A DNA stretch of 64,000 bases from Talaromyces rugulosus (lineage: Eukaryota > Ascomycota > Eurotiomycetes > Eurotiales > Trichocomaceae): assembly GCF_013368755.1 (NCBI RefSeq), contig NC_049564.1, positions 2,364,001 to 2,428,000 on the forward strand, read 5' to 3'. Positions 37,826 to 48,919 of the stretch are shown piece after piece (the stretch's first letter is position 1; each line of letters begins with the position of its first letter). The notes below the pieces were generated by a model, which did no database searches, was not told where the DNA came from, and saw only the letters and a program-made list of their open reading frames with translations. The position numbers were made by a program, and so were the translations under genes.

Positions 37826-39489
37826 CTAAGCTGTAGCTTCCTCGATTGTTCCATGGTAACGTTTTATATGGGAAGTGAGAGTCGTGCTGCGGGTGAATAA
37901 TTTCTGGCAGTTGGTATCAGGACATCGGTACGACCGCGGGTGAGAATGGTGTATTCGTTGACGTGGAGCGTGAGGAATTTGGTGCATGGGGTGGGCAACA
38001 GGCGGATATCCAAGGACAGCATGGTCGCCGGGTTGGGTTTGATGTGCACTCATTTCCTGGGCGCGGAATTGAAAAGGTTGTGCTGGCGGTCCACTCAGTG
38101 ACGGTGTTACACTGTCGGCGGGTTCGCCGTCGCTCATCGAAACATGTGACCATCCCGAGAACGAATTCTGCGTGTTCATGTAAGGCTGTGCTGGGTGGTT
38201 CGTGGGTTGTCTTGTCTCTGGAGATATTGGATACAGAAAAGGATTCGCTGTCATGACTGGTGCCATGGGAATAGGGGTGGTGCCTGTTCCTACGCATTGC
38301 AGGGATTGGAACTGGGCTTGTCCCTCTGGAGTCCCAAAGGTTAGATTCGGATGAATTTGGAGCATATCGGCTGGGGAAATGTGCGATGTCTGGACGTATG
38401 GACTTTTAGAAGAGGGGTTTGAATCCTCTGATTTGAACTCTGGCATATCGTCGCTGTCAGATCTAGCCTCTTTCTCCTCAGATTCTTCGTAGTTGACGAC
38501 ACGGATAATAGTCTTTGAATCTGTGACAACAATTAGTAACTATCTTATATCAATAAAGCCAAGTTTAAGCGTACCAACTTCTTTTCGCTCAAAAGATTCT
38601 TCCAATTTTCGGACGCGGAACAGTTCATCCAGCATCCAAACCTTCGAAGGGTCAATGTGCCTCCTATCACCGCTTGTAGCTCCCTCTAGGTCTTCTGCAG
38701 TGACTATTGATCCAAGTTGCTGGATAATATGAACAAGAAGTCTCAGGCGCGCTATCACTGGTAAGCTGAGACCAAAAGATTGAGTTCTAGGTACGACTCA
38801 CGCCCTTTTGTAAGATGATCAGGCTCTTTATGAATAACATCATGGGGCCACCAATCAGGTTTTGTCATTTCCGGGTCACCCCTTTTACCAGAGATAGAGT
38901 CTCGGCCACCATTATATGGATATTTGACCTGCTTACCAGGTTCAATGATCTTTATAAATGATTTGGCCAACATCCGACAGATGAGCTGTTGTAACCTCTT
39001 GAAGACACTTTCATAATAATCTGCCACTTTTTCCGTATCGCCAATTTGGAGAGGCACAAGATAGTTGATACAATCGACAGCCAGTGGCTCCTCACCTCTG
39101 CGGCGCTTCAGTTGACCGGGGTGTTGCGATGACTTGCTGGACCCGAAACACATGGCTGACAATGTCGGTATCTGAGATGATTGCGGGTCTCTTCTTGCAG
39201 CTAGTTCACTGGCATTTTTGAAGTCCAGGTATACTCTCTCTGTGAAGACACTCGACGGGAGATTGAAAGTCTCCCCTATGTTTCCGTTGCTGTCTACATA
39301 TATCATCGCCCAAAAGCGAGGAACATCACCATTAAACATCACAGTCTGCAGAAATCAGTTAGTCAGCGTTTTGCATGATCAGGCATCGTAAGAAGCACAA
39401 ACCAATTCAGGGGTTTCGAAGTGTCTATTCTCTTGCGCATGAGAAGCACTTGCTGGCGGCTGACCCAGCTCAGCTGACCTTTTAACCAT
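37826..39489 (-). CDS. DUF2841 (hrmA-associated/YDR124W-like) protein with C2H2 finger
   Basis: Four exons, 39489-39403, 39345-38802, 38757-38575 and 38520-37826, with introns of 57, 44 and 54 nt and consistent phases, give 502 aa. The DUF2841 helical-bundle domain is recognised from KQVKYPYNGGRDS, GDPEMTKPDWWPHDVIHKEP, DHLTKG and, across an intron, IARLRLLVHIIQQLG (about residues 140-235). A disordered Pro/Gln-rich region follows, then one C2H2 finger near the C-terminus (YRCPDTNCQKLFTRSTTLTS plus HIKRYH). DUF2841 occurs in a gene of the Aspergillus fumigatus subtelomeric hrmA-associated cluster and in yeast YDR124W (family knowledge). The finger suggests a nuclear, DNA-binding role (inference). 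None of the collagen-like cluster genes is seen nearby. Confidence 0.82.
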
Positions 39490-40286
39490 CTTGATAGTAG
39501 TAACAAAGTTGAGACTAACGGGTGTCGAAGAGAAGGATCTTCTCTCTGATGCGTTGGAAAAAAAACTACACGTAGAGTGGATGACAGAATAAAAGGAAGC
39601 TGCTAATAAGGAGCTGGTGTCAATAGAGTGAGGGTGTGTGTGTAGAGCAGAGTATACAAGGAAAAGAGATATGAGAAGCAAACACCTGGAGAATTGTAGT
39701 TCTTTCATGTCCAACGGAGTCTTGGCCTGTTCGAGGACTCGGTCGACCAGGGTCTATACTTCCTGCTAAGTCGGGTATGTATACGCGCATATATGAAGCG
39801 AGGGATAGTTGCAGCAGCACTAATGCAAAAGCCACAGAGGCCTGGCCAGGATGCACGCACTTGCAATCTCATGCAGAATCCTTGTACGCGCCATTCGAGA
39901 CCTTCGAGAATCCCTGACTCCCCACTATCCCCGCTGATAAATCCCTGTTCATTATCGCATGGCCGTACCAGTAAGGTAGACTATGCCATGGCAATGTGAA
40001 TCATGACTTTATATGGACTAGTCCTGTGGTTGCGCTTGTTTAGAGTCATAGCGCCTACATGGTTAGTTAGTTTTCATCATCGGGAGATCGAGGATGCATC
40101 GTTTACATGCCTACAACCCTATTAGCAACGGGACCGGGGGCCGAAAGGATATCTGTACATGTGCTCCGATGGCCTGTGCTTAATATTGGACTATGATGGC
40201 TTTCGTCACCACTGCAGACCCTTCAACTTTGCGTTAGTCCCTAGAACTGCTCTGTACTAGTCTCTGGGCTACCGGAATTGAGTAAA

Positions 40287-40346
40287 TGTGCCCCGATGCA
40301 GTAGCCTGGGCCTTAGTTCGTGTATTCGGATACAGCTGAGTCCGTG
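40287..40346 (+). repeat. Dispersed repeat, copy 2 (TGTGCCCCGATGCAGTA)
   Basis: Same orientation as the copy at 37409. The two differ by an indel and a few substitutions. Confidence 0.7.
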
Positions 40347-40905
40347 TGCGTGGATCGATGACTGGAGCTTGACTGAGCCGATCTAGTGCCTACGGGTCGC
40401 TTAGTTGGAGGCTTGTAGGCAATGCCTGCGGTTCCGCTCGTGCTCCTCCTTGGATATTCCGATAGTCACCTGTAGCTGACTGCACAACCTTCTTACGTGG
40501 GTGATTGGTATTGGTAGATCGGGGGAAGACGTCATTGTACTAGACATGACACCCCATTATGATAGTGATCAGCTCGATATATCGAGTGTAGAACCCAAGT
40601 AAAGCTCTAGGAAAATAACTAGTATTGGAACTACTATATAAAGTCGCTAAGTTTGTAGGTTGGTGAAAAACAAGGGCTTGGGGCTCGAAGCATGAGAGGG
40701 CGCCACAGACAATGTATGTTGCGACATAGAGTCCCATTGCGGCAAGGCTGAATCAAAATACCACCTATTCTTTCGACATTGCGGCGCTTGTTCCAGTAAT
40801 TGCGGCTGTTCATCAATGCGTCGGAATTTTGGGTTTTTAGTATAAAAATATCGATTTTTGCGGCACGTACGAAATACCGCGAAAATACCGCATGCCTACC
40901 ATAAA

Positions 40906-40950
40906 GGGCTACCTACATACGGGGTGCAGTTGGTCCCTCAATACTTCTTT
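40906..40950 (+). repeat. GGGCTACCTGCATA repeat, copy 1
   Basis: About 45 bp (GGGCTACCTACATACGGGGT ... CAATACTTCTTT) with a matching copy at 54805-54850 and a shorter one at 55257-55280, all in the same orientation. Confidence 0.6.
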
Positions 40951-41245
40951 CTGTCCCGCCTTTTACCCGGGTTACCGGGTACACGTAAATATGCCCCGAC
41001 TTAGTGTGGGCTGCGGCTGCTTTAGTGCATCCAAGACAGTGCCAATAATAAGTGGTGTGATCGGCCAGGGCTATCGAACCATGGCGCTGAACGATGCATA
41101 AATTATATGTAGTGACCATGCGGTGGAATAATGCTTCTTGCAAGTGTGACAGTGACAGCAAGTGTGACGGTATACATAAAAGGCCAGGTGTGCCTGTCGT
41201 TTTAATTACACCTTTTCGATTGGAACACCAATCAAAAAAGCAGAT

Positions 41246-42004
41246 ATGCCATCTCACAATTCCAGCAAAGACCTACACGAATCCCTTCATGATGCACTCC
41301 AGTCAGTAGAAGAGGAGGTGGATTTTAGAGGATTCCAGTGTACATGCAGAGAAAAATATGAGAAATTATCTCAACTTGCCAGCCACCTTCGCGAACATTA
41401 CCAACGTGATGAGAACAGAAAAATCAGCTGTGAAATGTGTGAATATACCTTTGAGCATTACTGCATTCTCGCACGGCATGTACTGAAACATGGTGAAAAG
41501 CCATATCAATGCCGTATATGCCCTTTTTCCTCCACGAGAGAACGTGCGTGTAAAGATCATATTTTCTCAAAGCATACCAAGCAAACGCCATATCAATGCT
41601 CTCATTGCGAGGAAAGGTTTAGCCAGCGCGACATGCACTACAAACATCTACGTATCGCTAAATGCGAGCCATCCTCAGCAGCGATTGCTCCGCACTCGGA
41701 TGACTCTCAAAGGCAGCTGTACAAACCCTCGCTACCATCTGTCTCGAGTTTGGTTGAAGCCATCGAGCATAATCACCTGCCTTCCCTGCGACTGGACTCC
41801 GCCAACAGCTCGTCCTTACATCAAGAAGCACATACGTTCCAACTACCCTCAGCAGAGCACAGCTGGGCACCGACAACCCAAAATCAGAGAAGCCGTTCTC
41901 TTGTGGGCGTTGCGGAAGAGCATTTGCCACCTATGGCAATAGGAATCGACATGGAAAGAAATGCAAGAAACAATAACTATCAGCTATCGTATCTCTATTA
42001 TTAG
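41246..42004 (+). CDS. C2H2 zinc-finger protein
   Basis: An unspliced frame of 252 aa. Four Cys/His fingers are visible: FQCTCREKYEKLSQLASHLR (atypical first pair, CxC), ISCEMCEYTFEHYCILARHV, YQCRICPFSSTRERACKDHI and YQCSHCEERFSQRDMHYKHL, each with its His pair, connected by TGEKP-like linkers (HGEKPYQC, KQTPYQC). The C-terminal 110 residues are Ser/His/Gln-rich and include a helix LPSVSSLVEAIEHNHLPSL. It is most likely a nuclear DNA-binding regulator. No target or ortholog is recognised. Confidence 0.75.
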   Translation: MPSHNSSKDLHESLHDALQSVEEEVDFRGFQCTCREKYEKLSQLASHLREHYQRDENRKISCEMCEYTFEHYCILARHVLKHGEKPYQCRICPFSSTRERACKDHIFSKHTKQTPYQCSHCEERFSQRDMHYKHLRIAKCEPSSAAIAPHSDDSQRQLYKPSLPSVSSLVEAIEHNHLPSLRLDSANSSSLHQEAHTFQLPSAEHSWAPTTQNQRSRSLVGVAEEHLPPMAIGIDMERNARNNNYQLSYLYY

Positions 42005-42383
42005 TTTAAATATGGACACTTCTTGTACGTCTACGAAAATACTGCTGAGAGTACATAGACAGTAATAGGACCTGCAATATGAGTGGTAAAGGTCCAGACC
42101 AAGATGATAAAAGCACGTACTGTAGTGACGATGCATAGGCAAGTACAAACCAAGCTAGAAATAGCGTTCACCAGTCTTACTGTTTCTGTATTACAATGAG
42201 AACAGTTCGCTACTCATTTCATAGGTATAGATCGTTGCTATTTTTGTTGGTGACAACCATGTCGGCCTATCCAAAGACGCAGCCTATACATGTAATATTG
42301 CCTCATCTATAGCGCCCATGTAACTAGCGTCCTCTAGGCTTGACTGGATTATCCCAAACATTCAAGGCAGGCAGCCCCACAGA
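42005..42383. other. Intergenic, no feature seen
   Basis: A 379-bp tail-to-tail gap between the zinc-finger gene and the Myb-like gene. No gene or repeat was found. Confidence 0.5.
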
Positions 42384-43377
42384 TCAGTCGTTTTCTGGCG
42401 TTTCGTTAAACGGACTCCGCGGTCCCACCATCCAGTCTTCCATTAGTAACCACCGGCTCCACTGCGCATCTGCTGCGCGAAGCTCTTCTTCTTGCGGATC
42501 CCGCAGCGGAAGAAGAGCAGGGATAGTCTCGTGCGGAGCGTTATCGTAATGAGCCTTTGTCTTCAGCCAGCCGCTGCTCTTTGCCGCAAAGAGGTAATTT
42601 ACTCTCTCCTGGACGTGCAGTGAGCTAATCCCCACGACCCAGTCATCACCGAACAGCTCTTGCATGTTGCTGGGTGTGTCTGTTGCTGTCACCACAAGCC
42701 GTCGGATATACGGAATCAGTGACACGGGGCCGTATTGTCTTGACTCTTTGCTAAAGTCATTGGAGTTGGTCTCCTTGAAATAGCCACATATTGGAGTGGT
42801 GTCCCACTGGTAGGGAAGACGGATGTTGATGAGTGCAGCTAGTGATCTTGGTCTGGGTCTATGCTGTGCTATATCTAGAAAATGCTTCACGCAGCTTTGG
42901 TAGATTGCGAACCACTCGGCTGGATTCACGTTGGTCAAATTGGCGCTTAACATTTCAAAATCTGCGTGGGCCGTATTGTTGCCATGCGGAGGGAGAATTG
43001 TGTAATCGACACCGCCACTGGAGGCTTGTTTGACATAGAATGTAATCGATTTTTCATCAAGTCCCCGGTGTACTTCCTTGGCCTTCTGAGCTGATATGCC
43101 CACTTCTTTTGCGACTGTTTCCCATAATTGTTCCTCATTCCTAAGAAGATGTTTAGCTATTTAAAGTAACAGAGCACAATGGGTTCAGTCGTTACTTTGA
43201 ATAAGAGAGGGCTACATATTTCATTACAAGAGCCTTCTTTATACGAGCGTCATTTCTCTCGCAACTCTCTTCAGGATGGGATTGCACAGGTCGCTGAGTT
43301 GAAGTCGACGACTCGTCGACTATCACGGGAACTTCTTCTGGTGATTCAGGAGAAGAAGGGCGGCTTCTTTTTGTCAT
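42384..43377 (-). CDS. Myb/SANT-like N-terminal protein, unknown C-terminal part
   Basis: Two exons, 43377-43196 and 43140-42384, joined by a 55-nt phase-2 intron (GTAACG...TTCTTAG), give 312 aa. After a Ser/Pro-rich start, residues about 45-95 (RIKKALVMKYVALSYSKNEE, QLWETVAKEVGIS, QKAKEVHRGL) have the layout of a small helix-turn-helix/Myb-like domain crossing the intron. The C-terminal 200 residues look folded (WFAIYQSCVKHFLDIAQ, YGPVSLIPYIRRLVVTAT, DWVVGISSLHVQERVNYLFA) but are not recognised. Possibly a chromatin or transcription factor; the exact family is open. Confidence 0.62.
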
Positions 43378-44641
43378 TTCCGGCGAGCTGAAATCGAAAG
43401 CTCTGCACCAGCAAGTGGAGTAGCGGTGGGATGATTGGTAAGATGGTAGATAAGTGCAATGCTGCCAGGGCTACGCACCTTTTCATACACGAACCCTAGC
43501 TAGGAAGCAAGCTAGAAGTTTACGTGATTATTCATTTCCTACCAATTAAACTAATGATTGGGCTGCATATTTATTGAGACACGAAGATTGTCATTTGGGG
43601 TCTAAGCTCCTTCCCAATCTGCATCGGGCCAGCTTCCATACTCCCCACCATTAAATATCCCTCTCAACGGACTGGCCGCAGCCAACTGGGGATGAGCGGT
43701 TACTAGGTCTTCCATTTCTGTATGTTGATGTGTTACTTAGTGCATATCCAGCATGAATCACTGGGCTTTTTCGAATAGCATGATATTTTATTGGATATAA
43801 AATCTTGGCCATGCATATGCATTTAGTCGTATGCCTAGAAGTGTCACAGGGTTGATCGATTGCAGATTAGGCTGGCCTGGGCTTGTGCCAGGCTGAAAAA
43901 GGCAGCGTTAGTTGTCCAAAGAGGTGGCAGTGGCAGCTTTAACCTTTTGAGAGGTATCGCATATGGATGAGAGTGGGTCTTCTTTTTTGGGATAAGGTTG
44001 GTGGGGCAAATTATATGTTTGGTCCCACATTTGTGATCGAGATTGAATTAACTAGTGAATTTACTAGGTGTCATGCTATTTGTAATTGGACATGTTTCAC
44101 ACCATCAATGCGTGATTTATTTCAGCAATGGAAGGTACTATATGCAATGTCGCCCCGAGTCCAATTCAGCCCCGCCAAGGAATCATTTCTGACGAGTCTC
44201 TCCCGCCTTCTTCCGCCCACTTGGTTTCCCAGGGCCAGTTGGTCCTTTCTAGGACATAACCACATGCATAATGGCGACTGCAACTAGGCGGCGCTGCAGT
44301 TGTCGCTATTCCGGATTTTGCTTTCATCACAGAAAAAATTTAATAGAACTTGCCGCTATAAACGCCGAATAAAGTGAAGCAGGGTTGGCTGGTCATCCGG
44401 ATAAAGTGGGGCAACTGACGTGTGCTATGCGAGTACGCTTTTTGGTATAGCATGAATTCATGCACCTGAAATCCAGCTCCTTCCTTATTCTGCCAATCAT
44501 TTCTATTCCGCGTAACAACGGCCAGTTTCCCCTATTGTCCTTATAAGTATACTCTGTCAGTGCTCCCGCTAGCTGGCCTTGTCGTCTGCCTTGCATACTA
44601 GCGGTTGCCTTGAACCAACGTTCTTTCCGCCATGATGAAGA
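43378..44641. other. Gene-free region
   Basis: About 1.26 kb with no gene supported. Open frames at 43967-44287 (plus) and 44393-44791 (minus) lack domains and look like chance. Confidence 0.45.
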
Positions 44642-45346
44642 ATGATGACTCCGGTTAGTGGCACAATCATTGCAGAGGGCCATGCTAATATTGGGGTAGA
44701 TTGCTTCCGAATCAAAGGAAGAACTGGTGAGACCTTTTCTATTGGAACCAAGTCCCAGGAATTTTCGATTACTACCGAGCAAACGATGCAATCTTTATTT
44801 GGAATTATTCTCCTGGTTCAGCATGGATATATCGCAACTGTTATGCGCCAACTATGGAGTATCTATTTATTATCACAATGGGGTATTTGGGAACCAGTGA
44901 GGGGCTCCCGGGGTCTTCGTTTGGGTAAACTTTCCCGTGGAAAATGTTATGCAACTATTATATATGATACCGAGAATTGTATCGAGTGCCCTACTATCGC
45001 TCTTCAAGGAACTTGGACTGGCAGGGTCATGCTGAACTGGGAAGCTTACTCAAAAAAAAGGCTTTCTATGCTCATCGCATGGGTTCTATTCCGGGCTGCT
45101 ATGCTGGGTATCTGGGTCAATGTTTCCTTGCTTTTTGTCAGTCGTGCGTCTACTGAAACCCCAACTACTACCGAAAGTTCAGAGCATCGAGAGACCACAC
45201 AAACTTCCCCCCAAGATGAAGAAATGGGTGAAACATCCGCTCATATGTCGCATATTACCTACAGTGACGAAAGGATGGACCTTGAAGCTCTCTTTTTTGG
45301 CGGTCTATGTTTGTCTATCATGTCCTTGTTAATTCTCAACGGTTGA
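44642..45346 (+). CDS. Hypothetical membrane protein
   Basis: An unspliced frame of 234 aa with hydrophobic segments near residues 50-70 (MQSLFGIILLVQHGYIATVM), 145-165 (MLIAWVLFRAAMLGIWVNVS plus LLFV) and at the extreme C-terminus (FFGGLCLSIMSLLILNG). A Thr/Ser/Glu-rich loop (residues about 168-200) separates the last two. No family was recognised, base composition is A/T-rich, and it lies next to a pseudogene, so it may be a degraded gene. Two adjacent ATGs begin the frame. Confidence 0.35.
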   Translation: MMTPVSGTIIAEGHANIGVDCFRIKGRTGETFSIGTKSQEFSITTEQTMQSLFGIILLVQHGYIATVMRQLWSIYLLSQWGIWEPVRGSRGLRLGKLSRGKCYATIIYDTENCIECPTIALQGTWTGRVMLNWEAYSKKRLSMLIAWVLFRAAMLGIWVNVSLLFVSRASTETPTTTESSEHRETTQTSPQDEEMGETSAHMSHITYSDERMDLEALFFGGLCLSIMSLLILNG

Positions 45347-45479
45347 GCTGACGTGCGGTAGGAATACAAGGGCTTCCATCATCACATGCCCAGAAAGTAT
45401 TATCGTTAAACTTTCTGAGAAGGTGATATTTTCTTACTCCTCCGGATCGCCTCACAAAAGTAGTGGCGAAAAAAGGGCC

Positions 45480-46222
45480 CGCTCTCAAGTCTGTTTATGA
45501 ATGGTAATTTGAAGGAAGAATTTATGGCCGATGTTCGCGACTATCTCCTCCCACAAACACAAGATTAGTACAATAATCATGGAATCCTGTATCAACGGGG
45601 ACGCTCCTGTCATAGCTACCCATGGACTACCGGTTTACATTCTTTACATGTATACAGTGGATGAGCATTCGTTTTCCAGATAGCTTTTCACATTACATGA
45701 ACGATGTATTTTGCTTATAGAGAATTTTAATGAAAATTCTGTAACAGTCAAAGGGACCTTAATATCACATCATGATACATCTAAATATAAAAATAATGTA
45801 GTAAACAAGTTATCTCTTTTGACCTATTTTCATTACTTGCGACTGAAGGCCGGATGCTTGTTCTCAGTACGAACCACGAAGACAACATTGACCCAGCACT
45901 GCTTCGGCCAGGTCGGATTGATAGGAGCTTTAATATCGAGTATTCAAGTTTCGATACTATTCAACACCACTTCTTGTGCGTATATGAAGATCCTATCAAT
46001 GCTCCGCTAGGTCCACCAGAACATGACCCCCCCTCTGTGACTAGGTATTAAATTGAAGCCTTCGCGGATAGATTTGCGCAGTATCTGTCTAGGATATTTA
46101 TTACCTAGGCAAAAATTCAAGAATATCTTGTTAGACATCGGGGGAGGCTTGGCGATGCCGTCGAAGAAGTGGCTCTTCAGGGTGAAACCAAGTACAATCC
46201 TCGCGGTCTAGCTAGTAGATAG
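45480..46222 (+). pseudogene. BCS1-like AAA ATPase pseudogene
   Basis: Fragments of a BCS1-type AAA protein follow one another in order on the plus strand. The pre-AAA segment reads NGNLKEEFMADVRDYLLPQT, then QD, a TAG stop where Trp is expected, then YNNHG. The Walker A region is present only as a disrupted CHSYPWTTGLHS-like stretch. The sensor/arginine region is ST(N)HEDNIDPALLRPGRIDRS followed by FNIEYSSFDTIQ. Further stops (for example after VTRY near 46050) interrupt FADRFAQYLS and AKIQEYLVRHRGRLGDAVEE. BCS1 proteins are mitochondrial translocases for the Rieske protein, and filamentous fungi have many nuclear paralogs of unknown role. Stops in what should be Trp or Gln codons would fit C-to-T type decay. 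Confidence 0.72.
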
Positions 46223-46528
46223 CTTCTCAGTATCCTATCCGGCCTTATTTTTAAGAACTAGGGACCTAGCTGGTCCAGTCAGCGCGTTAGAATAAGACGA
46301 TAGTATTACAACCCAATAAGGCTCCTATTCATATCGTAGCACTGTAATGTTGAAAGCAGATGGCGTCTGTGTCTCAATTATTTATATTTACTGCTACTGC
46401 AAGTTGCTTCCTCCGTGAAATTATGTGTACCTCTTGCCAGGAATCCTGCCAGCAAGAGCTCAAATAGTGACAGGACTGGATAAGTGCCATTGTTACTTAT
46501 CATCTTATTTATCATCGTCGCGTCTGCC
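46223..46528. other. Intergenic, no feature seen
   Basis: About 300 bp between the AAA pseudogene and the 3' end of the GT2 gene. Nothing recognisable. Confidence 0.5.
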
Positions 46529-47788
46529 TTAACGACCGCTTGATCGAGCAAGTGTATATCCCATCGACTCCAAATCTCTTCCGCTCCATGATAAATCGCT
46601 GAAAGTCAATAACGCATAGAGCTTGATAAAAGAATGGAAATAAGCAAAAGCATAATAAGCTGGCAAATATATCAAATCCCGTGGTTCCCTTAAGAAATAC
46701 GGCACCAGCTTCACTAGCTTAGTACACAGTATCCAGATACATAAATAACATAATCCTTGCCACCCTGTCTGGCAGAAAGCATATACCAAAAAAGGATCGT
46801 AAAGAAGGGCGAAGTTGACAAAACTGGAGAGATAGACAGCATAAACACACCATGGCTGTTGTTTCCACACTGTTCGATCAGTAACGAGACTTGTAGTGTT
46901 ACTTCGCCATGTTGTTCGAGACCAACGAAGACATTGAGAAATGAACTTAGGTGTACCCAAATTTGTTTCAATTAGCGCATCGTGGCAATACTGAATCTTG
47001 ATATTCCAACCATGATTGATCGCATACCGAGTGATATAGTTATCGTCATCGGTATTGAGTGGCCCGAATCTTCTGAAAAAGAATCGTTCATTTGTAAAAC
47101 CTTTTATGAAGTCATCATTTTTTAGAATTTCCGTGCGATGAGCGGAAGTGCGACCTGAAATAACAAAGACACCACCATCAATAGCGTTGGTTGCTCGTAT
47201 TTCGAAATTATGTCTCTCAAGATAGAGAGCTCCGAGCATGTTCCAGATGGATTCGAAGATGGTGCAATTTTTTCTTCGCCGCACGCGTTTATTTGTACCG
47301 ACTATACCAACTTTGGGATCTTCAAATGGGGCCAACACAGTCTGAAGGAAGTTTGGTGAGGGCCAGAAGACATGGTCGTCAAGGAGGACAGTGATCTTCG
47401 TTTGAATGAAAGGGATTGCGCGGGCGATTTGAAATCGCTTGTTGGCTACCTTCGTCGAGAGTACAGTGATCTCAGTCTCGTGATAATTGGAACGGAGGGG
47501 GTGGACAATTTCTTCTATATCTTCTATCTGCAGGCCACCACCGATAATGAACATCGATTTGGGCTTGTTTATTAGACAGGTAGATAAACATTCCTCGAAG
47601 TCGTCATTACGTGGGTTGACCGTCGGGATGACCACTGAGATATCGGCAGGGCTGTACGTTGGGTGTTGGGGGATCTTCGCCGGGCGATAGAGAAACCAGA
47701 AAGAGTAGATATGGTAGAGCAAACGAACATATCGAAAGGCAAATAGTTCAAGGAAATAACAATGCCAAACGAATTGATTTTCAGACAT
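46529..47788 (-). CDS. Family 2 glycosyltransferase (polysaccharide synthase-like)
   Basis: An unspliced frame of 419 aa from the ATG at 47788. A membrane-proximal helix (LFAFRYVRLLYHIYSFWFLY) precedes the GT-A catalytic domain: ISVVIPTVNPR (nucleotide-binding strand), ITVLLDDHVFWPS (DD of the DxD-type site), NTDDDNYITRYAI (acceptor-site Asp) and QCLRWSRTTWRSN, the Q/RxxRW motif of processive synthases. Three or four C-terminal membrane segments follow (VYAVYLSSFVNFALLY, LCYLCIWILCTKLV, YYAFAYFHSFIKLYALL). Such proteins polymerise or transfer sugars from UDP-sugars at the plasma membrane; fungal relatives include capsule/Cps1-like enzymes. The product is unknown. All core motifs are intact, so it is likely active. 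Confidence 0.85.
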   Translation of the reverse strand: MSENQFVWHCYFLELFAFRYVRLLYHIYSFWFLYRPAKIPQHPTYSPADISVVIPTVNPRNDDFEECLSTCLINKPKSMFIIGGGLQIEDIEEIVHPLRSNYHETEITVLSTKVANKRFQIARAIPFIQTKITVLLDDHVFWPSPNFLQTVLAPFEDPKVGIVGTNKRVRRRKNCTIFESIWNMLGALYLERHNFEIRATNAIDGGVFVISGRTSAHRTEILKNDDFIKGFTNERFFFRRFGPLNTDDDNYITRYAINHGWNIKIQYCHDALIETNLGTPKFISQCLRWSRTTWRSNTTSLVTDRTVWKQQPWCVYAVYLSSFVNFALLYDPFLVYAFCQTGWQGLCYLCIWILCTKLVKLVPYFLREPRDLIYLPAYYAFAYFHSFIKLYALLTFSDLSWSGRDLESMGYTLARSSGR

Positions 47789-48919
47789 TGTCAAATGTTA
47801 GGCGGGTCGCTATTGACTGAACTGGTCTAGAAGCTCACGTATCAAGACATGATGAGCAATATAAAGATAGAAATAGATACGGCCTTATTTTTTATTTTCC
47901 TAAATCTCTTTCGGCAAACTCCGATCCTTTCTCAGTCATGGTGGTGAAAGCCACGGTATTGTTTGCTAAATAACACTTTTATTTTAAACTGGCCTGGTCT
48001 GGATCATAGATATTATGCAGAGGCCAAGTTCCACAACATTGAAGACCAGTATCTCAAAAATAACTGGGAAAATGTCTCTAACTCCTGCACTATTTGCTGG
48101 TCATAAAAAGCAATTACTTGATATCAGTGTACCATGCATGGGCACCAGCTGAGGCACCTGCATATTGGCTGCAAAATTGAAGAGCATGCCTCTGAACATC
48201 GACGCACACTGACGTTTTGTGAAACACAGTAAAGCTGCGCTGATACCTGTTACTAGCAGCAATTTGACATGCATTATTAGCAACACTGCTATGCAGTATT
48301 TAAAGGTAACAGGAGAGAAAAAGGGGGGGAATTGTAAGGGGGAGAATTCCCCCAGCCACCGGTAAGTAGCCCCCAATAATCACATTACAAGGCATGCTTA
48401 AGGGCTCTCTTTGCCTGCCTTGAATGATAGGCTGCCCTGTTCTTATTACTGGCTTAAAATATACGTAATGATATTTAATTAAACAGAGGTATCATATGTA
48501 AAACTAGCGCAACTTATATAAATTACAAATGTTGGTTTAGCCCATGTCATTCTGGTACAAGTAAGAGGGCTGCATGATCTAGGTTAGGTCCTCGTGTGTG
48601 AGGCGGCAAGGCGCACAGACGATTAGAAGTTTCCTGGTACGCTAGCCATCTGAGCCCAAGGATTGACTCCCAACATTGAGCTGTATTTACATGCCGCAGC
48701 TTGATTCGTGGAAGCGGAGATGATATTCATGAGAAAAATGCCGCAGTGTAGGTGATGCGGCCAGAGACAACAAAATAAAAGAAACTAGGAGAACTAGGCT
48801 AGCTGTGTGGTGTGTATATGTAAGGAAGCTACGACGGGACAACTTACTCTTCGTAAGAACCATAGCCAAGATTTCCAATTCCTCAATCCGAATCACTTTA
48901 CCCCAAGTCAAAGGTCTCC
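47789..48919. other. Gene-free region
   Basis: About 1.1 kb upstream of the GT2 gene. There is a G-run and C-run pair (AAAAAGGGGGGG and AATTCCCCC, around 48320-48360), but no gene is supported. Open frames at 48101-48376 and 48687-48911 look non-coding. Confidence 0.45.

Larger units (their letters stand above)
39490..41245. other. Long gene-free region
   Basis: About 1.75 kb without a supported gene. It holds dispersed-repeat copy 2 (40287-40346), a GAAATACCGCGAAAATACCGC direct repeat (40871-40891) and one copy of the GGGCTACCT repeat (40906-40950). The rest shows nothing. Confidence 0.5.

Noticed and set aside
43967..44287. Plus-strand 106-aa frame
   Set aside because: No recognisable domain or promoter, and base composition like the surrounding non-coding DNA.
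44393..44791. Minus-strand 132-aa frame antisense to the hypothetical membrane protein
   Set aside because: Overlaps the plus-strand frame at 44642, lacks any motif and is rich in chance Arg/Ser codons.
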